Shown: positions 1 to 5,257 of the stretch, in pieces
How the letters are laid out: each line of letters starts with the position of its first letter
How positions within the stretch are numbered: the stretch's first letter is position 1
Assembly (NCBI GenBank): GCA_017860085.1
Contig: JAFNAJ010000139.1
Coordinates: 1 to 6,845, forward strand
Source of the DNA: Acidobacteriota bacterium
GTDB taxonomy: Bacteria > Acidobacteriota > Vicinamibacteria > Vicinamibacterales > JAFNAJ01
DNA length: 6,845 nucleotides
Direction of reading: 5' to 3'
Translations under genes and position numbers: made by a program
Notes under the pieces: generated by a model
Databases searched by the model: none
The model's input: the letters and a program-made list of their open reading frames with translations, nothing else
Told to the model about the DNA's origin: nothing

Positions 1-1370
1 CGCACTTCGAGAAGATGCTCTACGACCAGGCGCAGATCACGCTGGCGCTGCTCGAACTGCGGCAGGCGACCGGCGATCCGTTCTGGGGCGCGGTCGCTGA
101 TGACACGCTGGCGTACGTGCTGCGCGATCTCAGGCACCCAGAGGGTGGGTTCTTCTCGGCGGAGGACGCCGACAGTGTGCCACCCGAGCATGCGGGTGCC
201 ACCCCGGCGCGAAAGGCCGAGGGAGCGTTCTACATTTGGAGTGCCGACGAGATCGACGCGCTCGCCGGCGACGCCGCCGACGTCGTGAAGGCGCGCTTCG
301 GCATCCAGCCGGGCGGGAATGCGCCACACGATCCCCAGGGGGAGTTCGGCACGAAGAACCTGCTGTACACGGCAGCGCCGATCGAGGACGTCGCGTCGGT
401 GTCTGGACGAAGCGTGGATGCGGTGATCGACATCCTGGGCGATGCGCGGCGCCGCCTGTTTGCGGCACGCGAGCGGCGCCCCAGGCCCCATCTGGACGAC
501 AAGGTGCTGACCGCGTGGAACGGGCTCATGATCGCTGCCTTCGCCCGCGCCGCACGCACGCTCGACGGTGACGAGCACGTCGACGCCGGATCGAGTCAGC
601 GTCATCTCTCCGCGGCCACCCGCGCCGCCGAGTTCATCCGCGAACACCTCTGGGCTGAGGGCTCTGGCGTCCTGCTCCGGCGGTTTCGAGCGGGGCAGGC
701 GGGCGTTCCTGCCTACGCCGAGGACTACGCGTGCCTCACGTGGGGCTTGCTCGAGTTGTTCCAGGCGAGCGGCGACGCCCGCTGGCTCGAGTGGGCCGTC
801 GACCTCCAGCGTCACCAGGACCGCCTGTTCTGGGACGCGGAAGATGGAGGGTGGTTCAGTACGACGGGCCGAGACCCATCGGTGCTGTTTCGCATGAAGG
901 ACGACAACGACGGGGCCGAGCCGTCGGCGACCTCCGTCTCGGTGTTGAACCTGCTGACGCTCGTGCACCTGGTGGGTGACACGGATGGGTGGGGCGAGCG
1001 CATCGATCGCGCGCTCGGGCGCTTCGGTCCCGACCTCGGGGCGCATGCCCGCGCGCTGCCGATGCTGATGGCCGCGCTCGCCGTGCGACACGCCGTCGTC
1101 CAGCAGGTCGTGATGGTCGGGCCGCGGGAGCGCGACGATACGCGCGCGCTTCAGCGGGTCGTTGCGCAGCGCTACCTTCCCTTTGCAGTGAGCATTCCCG
1201 TTGAGCCGGGACCGGCGCAGGACCGGCTGGCACGCCTGCTGCCCTTCGTCGGGGCGATGCGGATGGACGGAGGACGGGCCACGGCGTATGTCTGTCGCGG
1301 ATTCACGTGCGACCGCCCCGTCACCGACCCGGGAGCCCTCGACGCGGCGCTCGAGCCGCGTGGGATATGA
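1..1370 (+). CDS. YyaL/DUF255 (SPATA20-like) thioredoxin-domain protein, 3' part only
   Basis: The gene enters from the left edge; the first complete codon is at base 3 and the frame reads HFEKMLYDQA, a conserved stretch of the YyaL/DUF255 family. About 455 residues are visible, so the N-terminal thioredoxin-fold part and the true start lie outside the window. What remains is the (alpha/alpha) barrel resembling N-acylglucosamine epimerases and glycosidases. Family motifs are GGFFSAEDADS (bases 144-176), the EGAFYIWS segment (about 219-242), DDKVLTAWNGLM (495-530), a YAEDYA segment (about 714-731), an AEPSATSVSVLNLL segment (about 918-959), and a C-terminal AYVCRGFTCDRPVTDP segment with two cysteines. 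The family is widespread but its biochemical role is poorly defined; a redox or carbohydrate-related function is only inferred from the folds. The ATG at base 15 is internal and is not the start. The stop TGA at 1368-1370 overlaps a candidate -10 element for the next gene. Family assignment is firm; function is not. Confidence 0.9.
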   Translation, partial: HFEKMLYDQAQITLALLELRQATGDPFWGAVADDTLAYVLRDLRHPEGGFFSAEDADSVPPEHAGATPARKAEGAFYIWSADEIDALAGDAADVVKARFGIQPGGNAPHDPQGEFGTKNLLYTAAPIEDVASVSGRSVDAVIDILGDARRRLFAARERRPRPHLDDKVLTAWNGLMIAAFARAARTLDGDEHVDAGSSQRHLSAATRAAEFIREHLWAEGSGVLLRRFRAGQAGVPAYAEDYACLTWGLLELFQASGDARWLEWAVDLQRHQDRLFWDAEDGGWFSTTGRDPSVLFRMKDDNDGAEPSATSVSVLNLLTLVHLVGDTDGWGERIDRALGRFGPDLGAHARALPMLMAALAVRHAVVQQVVMVGPRERDDTRALQRVVAQRYLPFAVSIPVEPGPAQDRLARLLPFVGAMRMDGGRATAYVCRGFTCDRPVTDPGALDAALEPRGI

Positions 1371-1371
1371 T
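1366..1371 (+). promoter_or_regulatory. Candidate -10 element (TATGAT), possible leaderless start for the next gene
   Basis: TATGAT matches five of six bases of TATAAT. It lies 6 nt upstream of the ATG at 1378, so transcription would begin at or next to the start codon. There is no clear -35 box and no Shine-Dalgarno sequence before this ATG. The same spacing recurs at 4223 and 3608. Read-through from the upstream gene is the alternative. Confidence 0.4.
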
Positions 1372-1377
1372 CGCCTC

Positions 1378-1731
1378 ATGACCTTCGATCTCGAGGTGAT
1401 GCTTCGGGCCAGCGACCAGGTGTTCGCCGAACGCATCGACCACGACCGTGAGCCTGAAGAGTGGACGGATGCCGACGTCGAGGCGGCCTTGCGGAAGATC
1501 TTGCGCGCCATCGACCGCATCTCGAACCCCGACGCCCCCGACGATCGGCCGATCTCGCTCAAGGGCCTCAGCTGGATCGTGCAACCCTATCTGGACGGTG
1601 TCGTGCTCGCCTTCGAGATCCACAGCGCCTCGGCCGTCGCCGGTCCGTTTGCGGTACCGCAGGATCGCCTCGAGCAGATGGTCGCGCGCGTGCTCGGCGG
1701 CGTCACCCCCTCGAGCCAGGTCGTGCACTGA
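1378..1731 (+). CDS. Conserved-looking hypothetical protein, 117 aa
   Basis: I do not recognise a named family. The ATG at 1378 is chosen because it follows a TATGAT box by 6 nt and begins only 7 nt after the upstream stop; in-frame extension further upstream would run into the upstream coding region. The product is acidic, with no signal peptide or membrane segment, and looks cytosolic. Residues about 28-48 (DREPEEW, then a segment around ALRKILRAIDRI) look like an amphipathic helix. The second half has a hydrophobic, probably beta-rich stretch (GLSWIVQPYLDGVVLAFEI) and a third segment around GPFAVPQDRLEQMVARVL that looks helical. Codon use is similar to the neighbours and the reading frame is clean, which supports a real gene. 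It may be co-transcribed with the YyaL-like gene. It converges on aceK across a 51-bp gap filled by a hairpin. Confidence 0.7.
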   Translation: MTFDLEVMLRASDQVFAERIDHDREPEEWTDADVEAALRKILRAIDRISNPDAPDDRPISLKGLSWIVQPYLDGVVLAFEIHSASAVAGPFAVPQDRLEQMVARVLGGVTPSSQVVH

Positions 1732-1736
1732 GCGCA

Positions 1737-1769
1737 GCCCGGCGGGGCTGAAGCCCCGCCCTACCGGGC
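1737..1769. repeat. REP-like hairpin with GTAG foot, between convergent genes
   Basis: Perfect 9-bp arms GGCGGGGCT (1741-1749) and AGCCCCGCC (1752-1760) flank GA, giving a CTGAAG-capped hairpin. An outer pair, GCCCGG (1737-1742) with CCGGGC (1764-1769), can close around it. CTAC at 1761-1764 abuts the hairpin and reads GTAG on the minus strand, as in REP elements. It is the only sizeable structure between the two convergent stop codons and could also act as a bidirectional transcription barrier, although no T-tract follows it. The 22 bases at 1741-1762 are identical to 5230-5251. Confidence 0.8.
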
Positions 1770-1782
1770 CGAGGCGGCAGCC

Positions 1783-3507
1783 CTAGCCGTGGTGATGGTG
1801 CAACCGTCGCGCGGGCGGATAGGGGATGAGGTCCAGAACATGCCCCTCCCGGTGCTCCCGCTGCATGCGCTGCCAGAACTCGGGCGTGAGCAGGTCGCCG
1901 TGGGCCGCGACGAACACGTCGCGCAGGCGGCCCTTCAGGCCGAGGAACGGCAGGAACTCTTCGGGGAACACGTCCTCCTGTCCCACGTAGAACCACGGCT
2001 CGGCCGAGAGCTCGTCCTCGTCGGACCGAGCCGCTGGCAGCGCCCTGAAGGTGCACTCGTCGAGCAGTCGCAGCTCGTCGTAGTCGTAGAACACCAGGCG
2101 CCCGTGGCGCGTCACCCCGAAGTTCTTGAGCAGGAGGTCGCCAGGGAAGATGTTGGTGGCCGCCAGATCTCGGAGCGACTGTCCATAGTCGAGCACGGCC
2201 GCCAGCTTCGCCTCCTCGTCCACCTCGTCGAGATACAGGTCGAGCGGTGTCAGGCGACGCTCGGTGTAGAGGTGCGTGACCACCACGCTGGTGTCGGTGA
2301 CCTTCACGGTGGACGCGGCCCGGCTCGTCAGCTCGTCGAGCAGCCCATCTGAGAAGTGCCGCCGCTCGAACTCGAGATGTTCGAACTCCTGCGCATCCAC
2401 CAGTCTTCCCGCGCGATCGTGACGAAACACGAGCTGGTATCGTGCCATCACGTCTTCACGGGTCGACGTCTTGGGATAGTCGAACCGATCCTTGATCACC
2501 TTGAACACGACGTCGTACGACGGCATCGTGAACACGATCATCACCATGCCGCGCGCCCCTGGCGCGATCTCGAACTGCTCGTCGGTCGAGGCCAGGTGGC
2601 GCAGCAGGTCACGATAGAACTCGGTTTTCGCGTGCTTGTTGTGACCGATCGCCACGTAGAGTTCTGCCGGCGGCTTCCGCGGCATGATCGTCCGCAGAAA
2701 CGACACGAGCGCCGCGGGACAGGGCGCATCGACGAAGAAGTACGACCGCGTGAAGCTGAAGACGACGCTGACCTCGTCTTCGGTGAGCAGCACGGCCTCG
2801 ACGCGCACGCGACCCGAGTCGTTGGCCAGCGCGAGGACGATGGGGCGCTGGCCTGCGTCCGTGTGGATGCGACCCACCAGGTAGGCGCCCTTGTTGCGGA
2901 AGAAGTGCGATCGCACCATCTCGACGGCGGCGACCTCCATCGAGCCCAGTTGCCGGCCGATCTCATGCGCCACCAGGCGGCTGTCCCGCTCGCGATCCTC
3001 GTAGCCGATCCCGAGTTCGTAGCGCCGGAGAATCCGGCGGACCACATCGGTGATGTCGCCGGTGCACGGGAAGGTCTCGGTGATGTCGGCGAGCGACGAG
3101 GGCGCGGGTGGGCGCGCGGCGGTGGCGATGAACTCGACGTCGGGATCCACCCCCACCGTCGTGAAGATGCGCCGCGTGATCGAGTTGAAGAACGACTCGG
3201 CCAGCTTGAGGTCGCGCCGCTGCAGCACACGATCGTGATAGGCCGCCCGGATGGCGCTCCACGTCGCCTTGTCGCGAACGCTGTCGCCGAGCAGGCTCTT
3301 CACGCCGTCGACGGCGCTCCTCACCTCGTCGACGTAAAGGTCGAGCCGCTCAGCCGAGTCGCGCAACGCACCGAGCCAGTCGCGCGTCTCGAAGCGCATG
3401 CGCGCCTTCAGCGTGTAGTTGTGGAAGCCGCCGATGTAGCCGAGGAACGCCGTCTCGATGATGGCGGCGGCCTGGTCGGAGGTGGAGACCGCGGTGTCGC
3501 TGGGCAT
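1783..3507 (-). CDS. aceK: Isocitrate dehydrogenase kinase/phosphatase (AceK)
   Basis: AceK phosphorylates isocitrate dehydrogenase to inactivate it and removes the phosphate to restore it, setting flux between the TCA cycle and the glyoxylate bypass in the cytosol. The 574-residue length is close to the roughly 578 of the E. coli enzyme. The N-terminal half is the AceK regulatory domain and the C-terminal half the kinase-like domain. The ATP-binding loop GARGMVMIVF is at residues 317-326, followed by FKVIKDRF with Lys336. Asp371 lies in DAQEFEH. NIFPGDLLLKNFG holds Asp457, Lys461 and Asn462, and VFYDYDE holds Asp475 and Asp477. From memory of the E. coli protein, these positions match its numbering, so both kinase and phosphatase activities should be intact. 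The ATG at 3507 has no obvious Shine-Dalgarno sequence; a candidate promoter lies about 35 nt upstream. The C-terminus ends in four histidines and a glycine. Neither aceA nor aceB is nearby, unlike the aceBAK operon of enterobacteria. Confidence 0.96.
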   Translation of the reverse strand: MPSDTAVSTSDQAAAIIETAFLGYIGGFHNYTLKARMRFETRDWLGALRDSAERLDLYVDEVRSAVDGVKSLLGDSVRDKATWSAIRAAYHDRVLQRRDLKLAESFFNSITRRIFTTVGVDPDVEFIATAARPPAPSSLADITETFPCTGDITDVVRRILRRYELGIGYEDRERDSRLVAHEIGRQLGSMEVAAVEMVRSHFFRNKGAYLVGRIHTDAGQRPIVLALANDSGRVRVEAVLLTEDEVSVVFSFTRSYFFVDAPCPAALVSFLRTIMPRKPPAELYVAIGHNKHAKTEFYRDLLRHLASTDEQFEIAPGARGMVMIVFTMPSYDVVFKVIKDRFDYPKTSTREDVMARYQLVFRHDRAGRLVDAQEFEHLEFERRHFSDGLLDELTSRAASTVKVTDTSVVVTHLYTERRLTPLDLYLDEVDEEAKLAAVLDYGQSLRDLAATNIFPGDLLLKNFGVTRHGRLVFYDYDELRLLDECTFRALPAARSDEDELSAEPWFYVGQEDVFPEEFLPFLGLKGRLRDVFVAAHGDLLTPEFWQRMQREHREGHVLDLIPYPPARRLHHHHG

Positions 3508-3540
3508 GGGTACTCACGCACGAGGGGGCCGACTCCGCTC

Positions 3541-3570
3541 ATGCTAGCCCGCATCGTTCACCCGTGCCAA
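3541..3570 (-). promoter_or_regulatory. Candidate sigma-70-type promoter for aceK
   Basis: On the minus strand, TTGGCA (3565-3570, five of six to TTGACA) is followed by an 18-nt spacer and TAGCAT (3541-3546, four of six to TATAAT). Transcription would start near 3534, giving a leader of about 27 nt before the aceK ATG at 3507. This is pattern matching only. Confidence 0.45.
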
Positions 3571-3607
3571 CGGGGCTGCCGCGCGTGCTCGAAACGCGGC
3601 GCGGGTG

Positions 3608-3613
3608 TACCAT
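3608..3613 (+). promoter_or_regulatory. Candidate -10 element (TACCAT) in the aceK / zinc-ribbon gene divergent region
   Basis: TACCAT within GTGTACCAT is followed 6 nt later by an ATG at 3620. The surrounding bases closely resemble those before the yjbQ start (GTGTAGCAT then 6 nt then ATG). It could start a leader of about 120 nt for the zinc-ribbon gene or a leaderless small ORF. No convincing -35 box is seen. Confidence 0.35.
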
Positions 3614-3619
3614 CGCGGC

Positions 3620-3724
3620 ATGATCGGTCGGCAGGGTTCGCCGCGAGTCATCGGCTCGCGCCGAGGGGGCAGCAGGTCATGGTCGATGACCGCTCAGACG
3701 GCTTCGATGGGTAGGCTGGGCTGA
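3620..3724 (+). other. Possible 34-codon small ORF in the leader of the zinc-ribbon/YbjQ gene
   Basis: An ATG at 3620, exactly 6 nt after a TACCAT box, opens a 34-codon frame ending at TGA 3722-3724, just before the Shine-Dalgarno AGGAGG (3727-3732) of the next gene. The predicted peptide is rich in Gly, Arg and Ser, with no motif or membrane segment. Its end position would suit a leader peptide coupled to the downstream gene, but the composition is typical of chance reading in GC-rich DNA. The same stretch holds an inverted repeat GGTCAT (3675-3680) / ATGACC (3686-3691) with a 5-nt spacer. I regard the ORF as unproven. Confidence 0.2.
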
Positions 3725-3738
3725 GCAGGAGGCATTCG

Positions 3739-4194
3739 ATGGTCTGTCGCAAATGTGCGAAGGAGTTCCCGTCCGAGTACTACTTCAAGGCTGGCGGCCT
3801 CTGTGCGCAGTGCTACGAGGAGATGACACCCGATGAGCGGCAGCGCTTCGCGCGGGCGAGCGGGCTGCAGCGCATGACCACGACGGCCTTCGAGCTTCCG
3901 GGCCACACGGTCGTCGAGTGCTTCGGCGTGGTGCGCGGCATCGTCGTGCGGTCGCGATCGCTGTTCGGCACCATCGGCGGTGCGCTGCAGACGGTCGTGG
4001 GTGGCAACATCACGCTCTTCAGCGAGCTGTGCGAGCGGACGCGGAGCGACGCGTCCGAGATGATGCTGCAGCACGCGGCCGAGATGGGCGCCAACGCCGT
4101 GGTCGGTGTGCGCTACGACGCCACCGAGATCATGGATGGCGTCTCCGAGGTCCTCTGCTACGGCACCGCCGTCGTGGTGCGGCCGAAGGCGTGA
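3739..4194 (+). CDS. UPF0145 (YbjQ-type) protein with N-terminal zinc ribbon, 151 aa
   Basis: The N-terminus carries two CxxC knuckles (Cys3/Cys6 and Cys22/Cys25) that probably bind one zinc. Residues about 44-149 form a UPF0145/YbjQ domain: a TTAFELPGHTVVECFGVVRG segment, a segment around FGTIGGALQTVVGGNI, a SELCERTRSDASEMMLQHA helix, the hallmark GANAVVGVRYD, and a final hydrophobic strand (VLCYGTAVVV). YbjQ proteins form pentamers or higher rings; their physiological role is unknown, although they are sometimes labelled heavy-metal-binding. E. coli YbjQ is about 107 residues, so the extra 40 are the zinc ribbon. The start is supported by a perfect AGGAGG at 3727-3732, 6 nt before the ATG. 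The yjbQ-type gene lies 40 bp downstream on the same strand and may be co-transcribed. No signal peptide is seen, so the protein should be cytosolic. Confidence 0.88.
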   Translation: MVCRKCAKEFPSEYYFKAGGLCAQCYEEMTPDERQRFARASGLQRMTTTAFELPGHTVVECFGVVRGIVVRSRSLFGTIGGALQTVVGGNITLFSELCERTRSDASEMMLQHAAEMGANAVVGVRYDATEIMDGVSEVLCYGTAVVVRPKA

Positions 4195-4222
4195 GGGGAA
4201 GGGGCCGGCCCGGCTGCTCGTG

Positions 4223-4228
4223 TAGCAT
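4223..4228 (+). promoter_or_regulatory. Candidate -10 element (TAGCAT), possible leaderless start for yjbQ
   Basis: TAGCAT sits 6 nt upstream of the ATG at 4235, in a context (GTGTAGCAT) almost identical to that at 3606-3613. No Shine-Dalgarno sequence precedes this ATG; the nearest purine run is about 25 nt upstream. Together these point to a leaderless transcript, although read-through from the upstream gene is also likely. Confidence 0.4.
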
Positions 4229-4234
4229 GGCGGG

Positions 4235-4651
4235 ATGGTGACCAACGTCTCGACCGAGGTCCGCACGCGCGGGCAGGGAGACACCAAGGACCTCACGCGG
4301 GAGGTGGCCCAGGCCGTGACCCGGTCGGGGGCGGTGGCGGGAGTGGCCACCGTGTTCGTCGTCGGTTCCACCGCTGGCGTGACGACCATCGAGTTCGAGC
4401 CTGGTGCCGTGGCCGACCTCGATCGCGCGTTCGAGCGGATCGCGCCGCGTGACGCCGAGTACGCGCATCACCTGCGCTGGGGTGACGACAACGGCTCGAG
4501 CCACGTGAGAGCCGCGATGCTGGGGCCGTCGCTGACCGTGCCGTTCGCCGACGGCCGGCTCCTGCTCGGCACGTGGCAGCAGGTGGTCCTCGTCGAGTTC
4601 GACACGGGCCCGCGCACGCGTCAGGTCGTGATCCAGGTGATGGGCGAGTAG
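4235..4651 (+). CDS. yjbQ: YjbQ/UPF0047 family protein
   Basis: The 138-residue length and the whole second half are typical of the YjbQ/UPF0047 family. E. coli YjbQ shows weak thiamine-phosphate synthase activity, and the family is often annotated secondary thiamine-phosphate synthase; the true role in this organism is unknown. Visible family segments are STAGVTTIEFEP (residues 45-56), Tyr76 with His78 and His79, DNGSSH (85-90) ending in the conserved His90, LGPSLTVPF (96-104) and the LLLGTWQQVVLVEFD strand (109-123). In many relatives the Tyr76 region reads YxHD, so His79 in place of Asp is a minor departure. The ATG at 4235 is preferred because of the TAGCAT box 6 nt upstream; GTG at 4238 is the next possible start. 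The protein is cytosolic with no signal peptide. The preceding zinc-ribbon gene ends 40 bp upstream. Confidence 0.9.
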   Translation: MVTNVSTEVRTRGQGDTKDLTREVAQAVTRSGAVAGVATVFVVGSTAGVTTIEFEPGAVADLDRAFERIAPRDAEYAHHLRWGDDNGSSHVRAAMLGPSLTVPFADGRLLLGTWQQVVLVEFDTGPRTRQVVIQVMGE

Positions 4652-4659
4652 GCGTGGGC

Positions 4660-4668
4660 TGCTACAAT
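4660..4668 (+). promoter_or_regulatory. Candidate extended -10 promoter (TGC-TACAAT) upstream of tRNA-Leu
   Basis: TACAAT (4663-4668) matches five of six bases of the consensus and is preceded by TGC, an extended -10 pattern. No good -35 box lies 16-18 nt upstream. It is the best-looking promoter between yjbQ and the tRNA, but is about 200 nt from the tRNA 5' end, so the transcript would pass through the heptamer array. A TAGGGT at 4841-4846 is a closer but poorer candidate. Confidence 0.35.
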
Positions 4669-4717
4669 CGACGCTCAGATTGCTGCGGCCAGCGATCTCG
4701 GGCCCAGCAGAGCGCGG

Positions 4718-4831
4718 TTGGTTCTTGGTTCTTCGTTCTGGGTTCTTGGTCCGTCCGAGGTGCCTGGTGCCTGGTTCGTCCTTGGTTCTGGCGAACCGCG
4801 GGGCATGGTGGCGACCAGGCACCAAGAACCC
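4718..4831. repeat. Degenerate 7-bp tandem array (TTGGTTC-type) with inverted copy
   Basis: From 4718 the sequence runs in register as 7-bp units. Two exact TTGGTTC copies are followed by one- and two-base variants (TTCGTTC, TGGGTTC, TTGGTCC), then GTCCGAG and two exact GTGCCTG copies (4760-4773), and GTTCGTC to 4780. An inverted copy lies at 4814-4831: ACCAAGAACCC (4821-4831) is the perfect complement of 4740-4750, and ACCAGGCA (4814-4821) complements 4761-4768 and 4768-4775. The array and its inverted copy could fold into a long imperfect hairpin just before the tRNA gene. Apparent reading frames here are low-complexity artefacts. Confidence 0.75.
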
Positions 4832-4865
4832 GACGCTCTCTAGGGTTGGCCGTTCAGTGTGTGAT

Positions 4866-4951
4866 GCCGGGGTGGCGGAACTGGCAGACGCGCGGGACTT
4901 AAAATCCTGTGGCCTGAAAGGGCCGTGTGGGTTCGAACCCCGCCCCCGGCA
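4866..4951 (+). tRNA. tRNA-Leu(TAA)
   Basis: A class II tRNA of 86 nt. The acceptor stem is GCCGGGG (4866-4872) with CCCCGGC (4944-4950) and discriminator A4951. The anticodon stem is 4893-4897 with 4905-4909, around loop CTTAAAA; the anticodon TAA is at 4900-4902 and reads UUA/UUG. A long variable arm with a GGCC/GGCC stem (4911-4914 with 4921-4924) is typical of Leu. The T arm is GTGGG (4927-4931), loop TTCGAAC (4932-4938) and CCCGC (4939-4943). The 3' CCA is not encoded: the next bases are CGC, so it must be added by CCA-transferase. No integrase or duplicated tRNA 3' end is seen in the window. Confidence 0.98.
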
Positions 4952-5028
4952 CGCCCCCCTCGCGTTCCCGCAGGCCGTTCGGGACTCGAGGCTCGGAGTG
5001 TCCCCGGCGGACCCTGAACCCAAGTCAT

Positions 5029-5062
5029 GTCACAGTGACGCAGGCCTGAAGGCCTGCGCTAC
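5029..5062. repeat. REP-like hairpin with GTAG foot
   Basis: Perfect 9-bp arms CGCAGGCCT (5039-5047) and AGGCCTGCG (5050-5058) flank GA, giving the same CTGAAG core as the elements at 1741 and 5230 but with different stem bases. CTAC (5059-5062) abuts the hairpin, reading GTAG on the minus strand. A separate small palindrome, GTCAC-A-GTGAC (5029-5039), touches its left edge. Confidence 0.75.
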
Positions 5063-5088
5063 CGCAGATCGACCTACCAACTCGTATG

Positions 5089-5193
5089 CCGGTAGCTGCC
5101 TGGCCGGTGAATGACCGCCGTTCGCCCGTGGCGCCGTGAGCCCCTGCCCGCTGGCCGGCAGCCGGTGAGCGGTAGGCCGCCGGTGGCCGTCGC
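5089..5193. repeat. Degenerate 7-bp-period array (CCGGTAG/TGGCCGG-type)
   Basis: The stretch can be cut without slippage into fifteen 7-bp units such as CCGGTAG (5089), GCCGGTG (5103), GCCCGTG (5124), TGGCCGG (5152), CAGCCGG (5159) and CCGGTGG (5180). The units are related but degenerate. GC-rich composition makes chance similarity easier, so this is less certain than the array at 4718. No credible gene occupies the 374 bp between the tRNA and the gene at 5326; the rest (4952-5028) shows nothing recognisable. Confidence 0.5.
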
Positions 5194-5199
5194 GGGGTT

Positions 5200-5253
5200 G
5201 TAGGGCAGACCTTCAGGTCTGCCGGTCACGGCGGGGCTGAAGCCCCGCCCTGC
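5200..5253. repeat. Pair of oppositely oriented REP-like hairpins (BIME-like)
   Basis: The first hairpin has arms GGCAGACCT (5204-5212) and AGGTCTGCC (5215-5223) and is directly preceded by GTAG (5200-5203). Six bases later, the second has arms GGCGGGGCT (5230-5238) and AGCCCCGCC (5241-5249) and is followed by CTGC (5250-5253), one base off CTAC. Their CTGAAG cores are on opposite strands, so the pair is head-to-head or tail-to-tail, like bacterial interspersed mosaic elements. The second element shares 22 identical bases with 1741-1762. Confidence 0.78.
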
Positions 5254-5257
5254 CGAA

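Noticed and set aside
1786..1797. Engineered His tag at the AceK C-terminus
   Set aside because: Only four histidines followed by Gly, in natural flanking sequence with mixed codons; no vector sequence is present.
2356..3714. 452-codon open frame on the plus strand opposite aceK
   Set aside because: It is antisense to a clearly recognisable AceK with all catalytic motifs; long shadow frames are expected in GC-rich DNA, and its product is Arg/His/Val-rich without family features.
4866..4951. tRNA-Leu as an integration site for a mobile element
   Set aside because: No integrase, no duplicated tRNA 3' end and no phage or plasmid genes are visible; the downstream DNA is only short repeats.
4130..5023. 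297-codon minus-strand frame
   Set aside because: It overlaps yjbQ, the heptamer array and the tRNA-Leu gene on the opposite strand and has low-complexity composition.
4680..5114. 144-codon plus-strand frame
   Set aside because: It reads through the heptamer array, the tRNA-Leu and a REP-like hairpin; its repetitive WFLVLRSGFLV-type composition is produced by the repeats.
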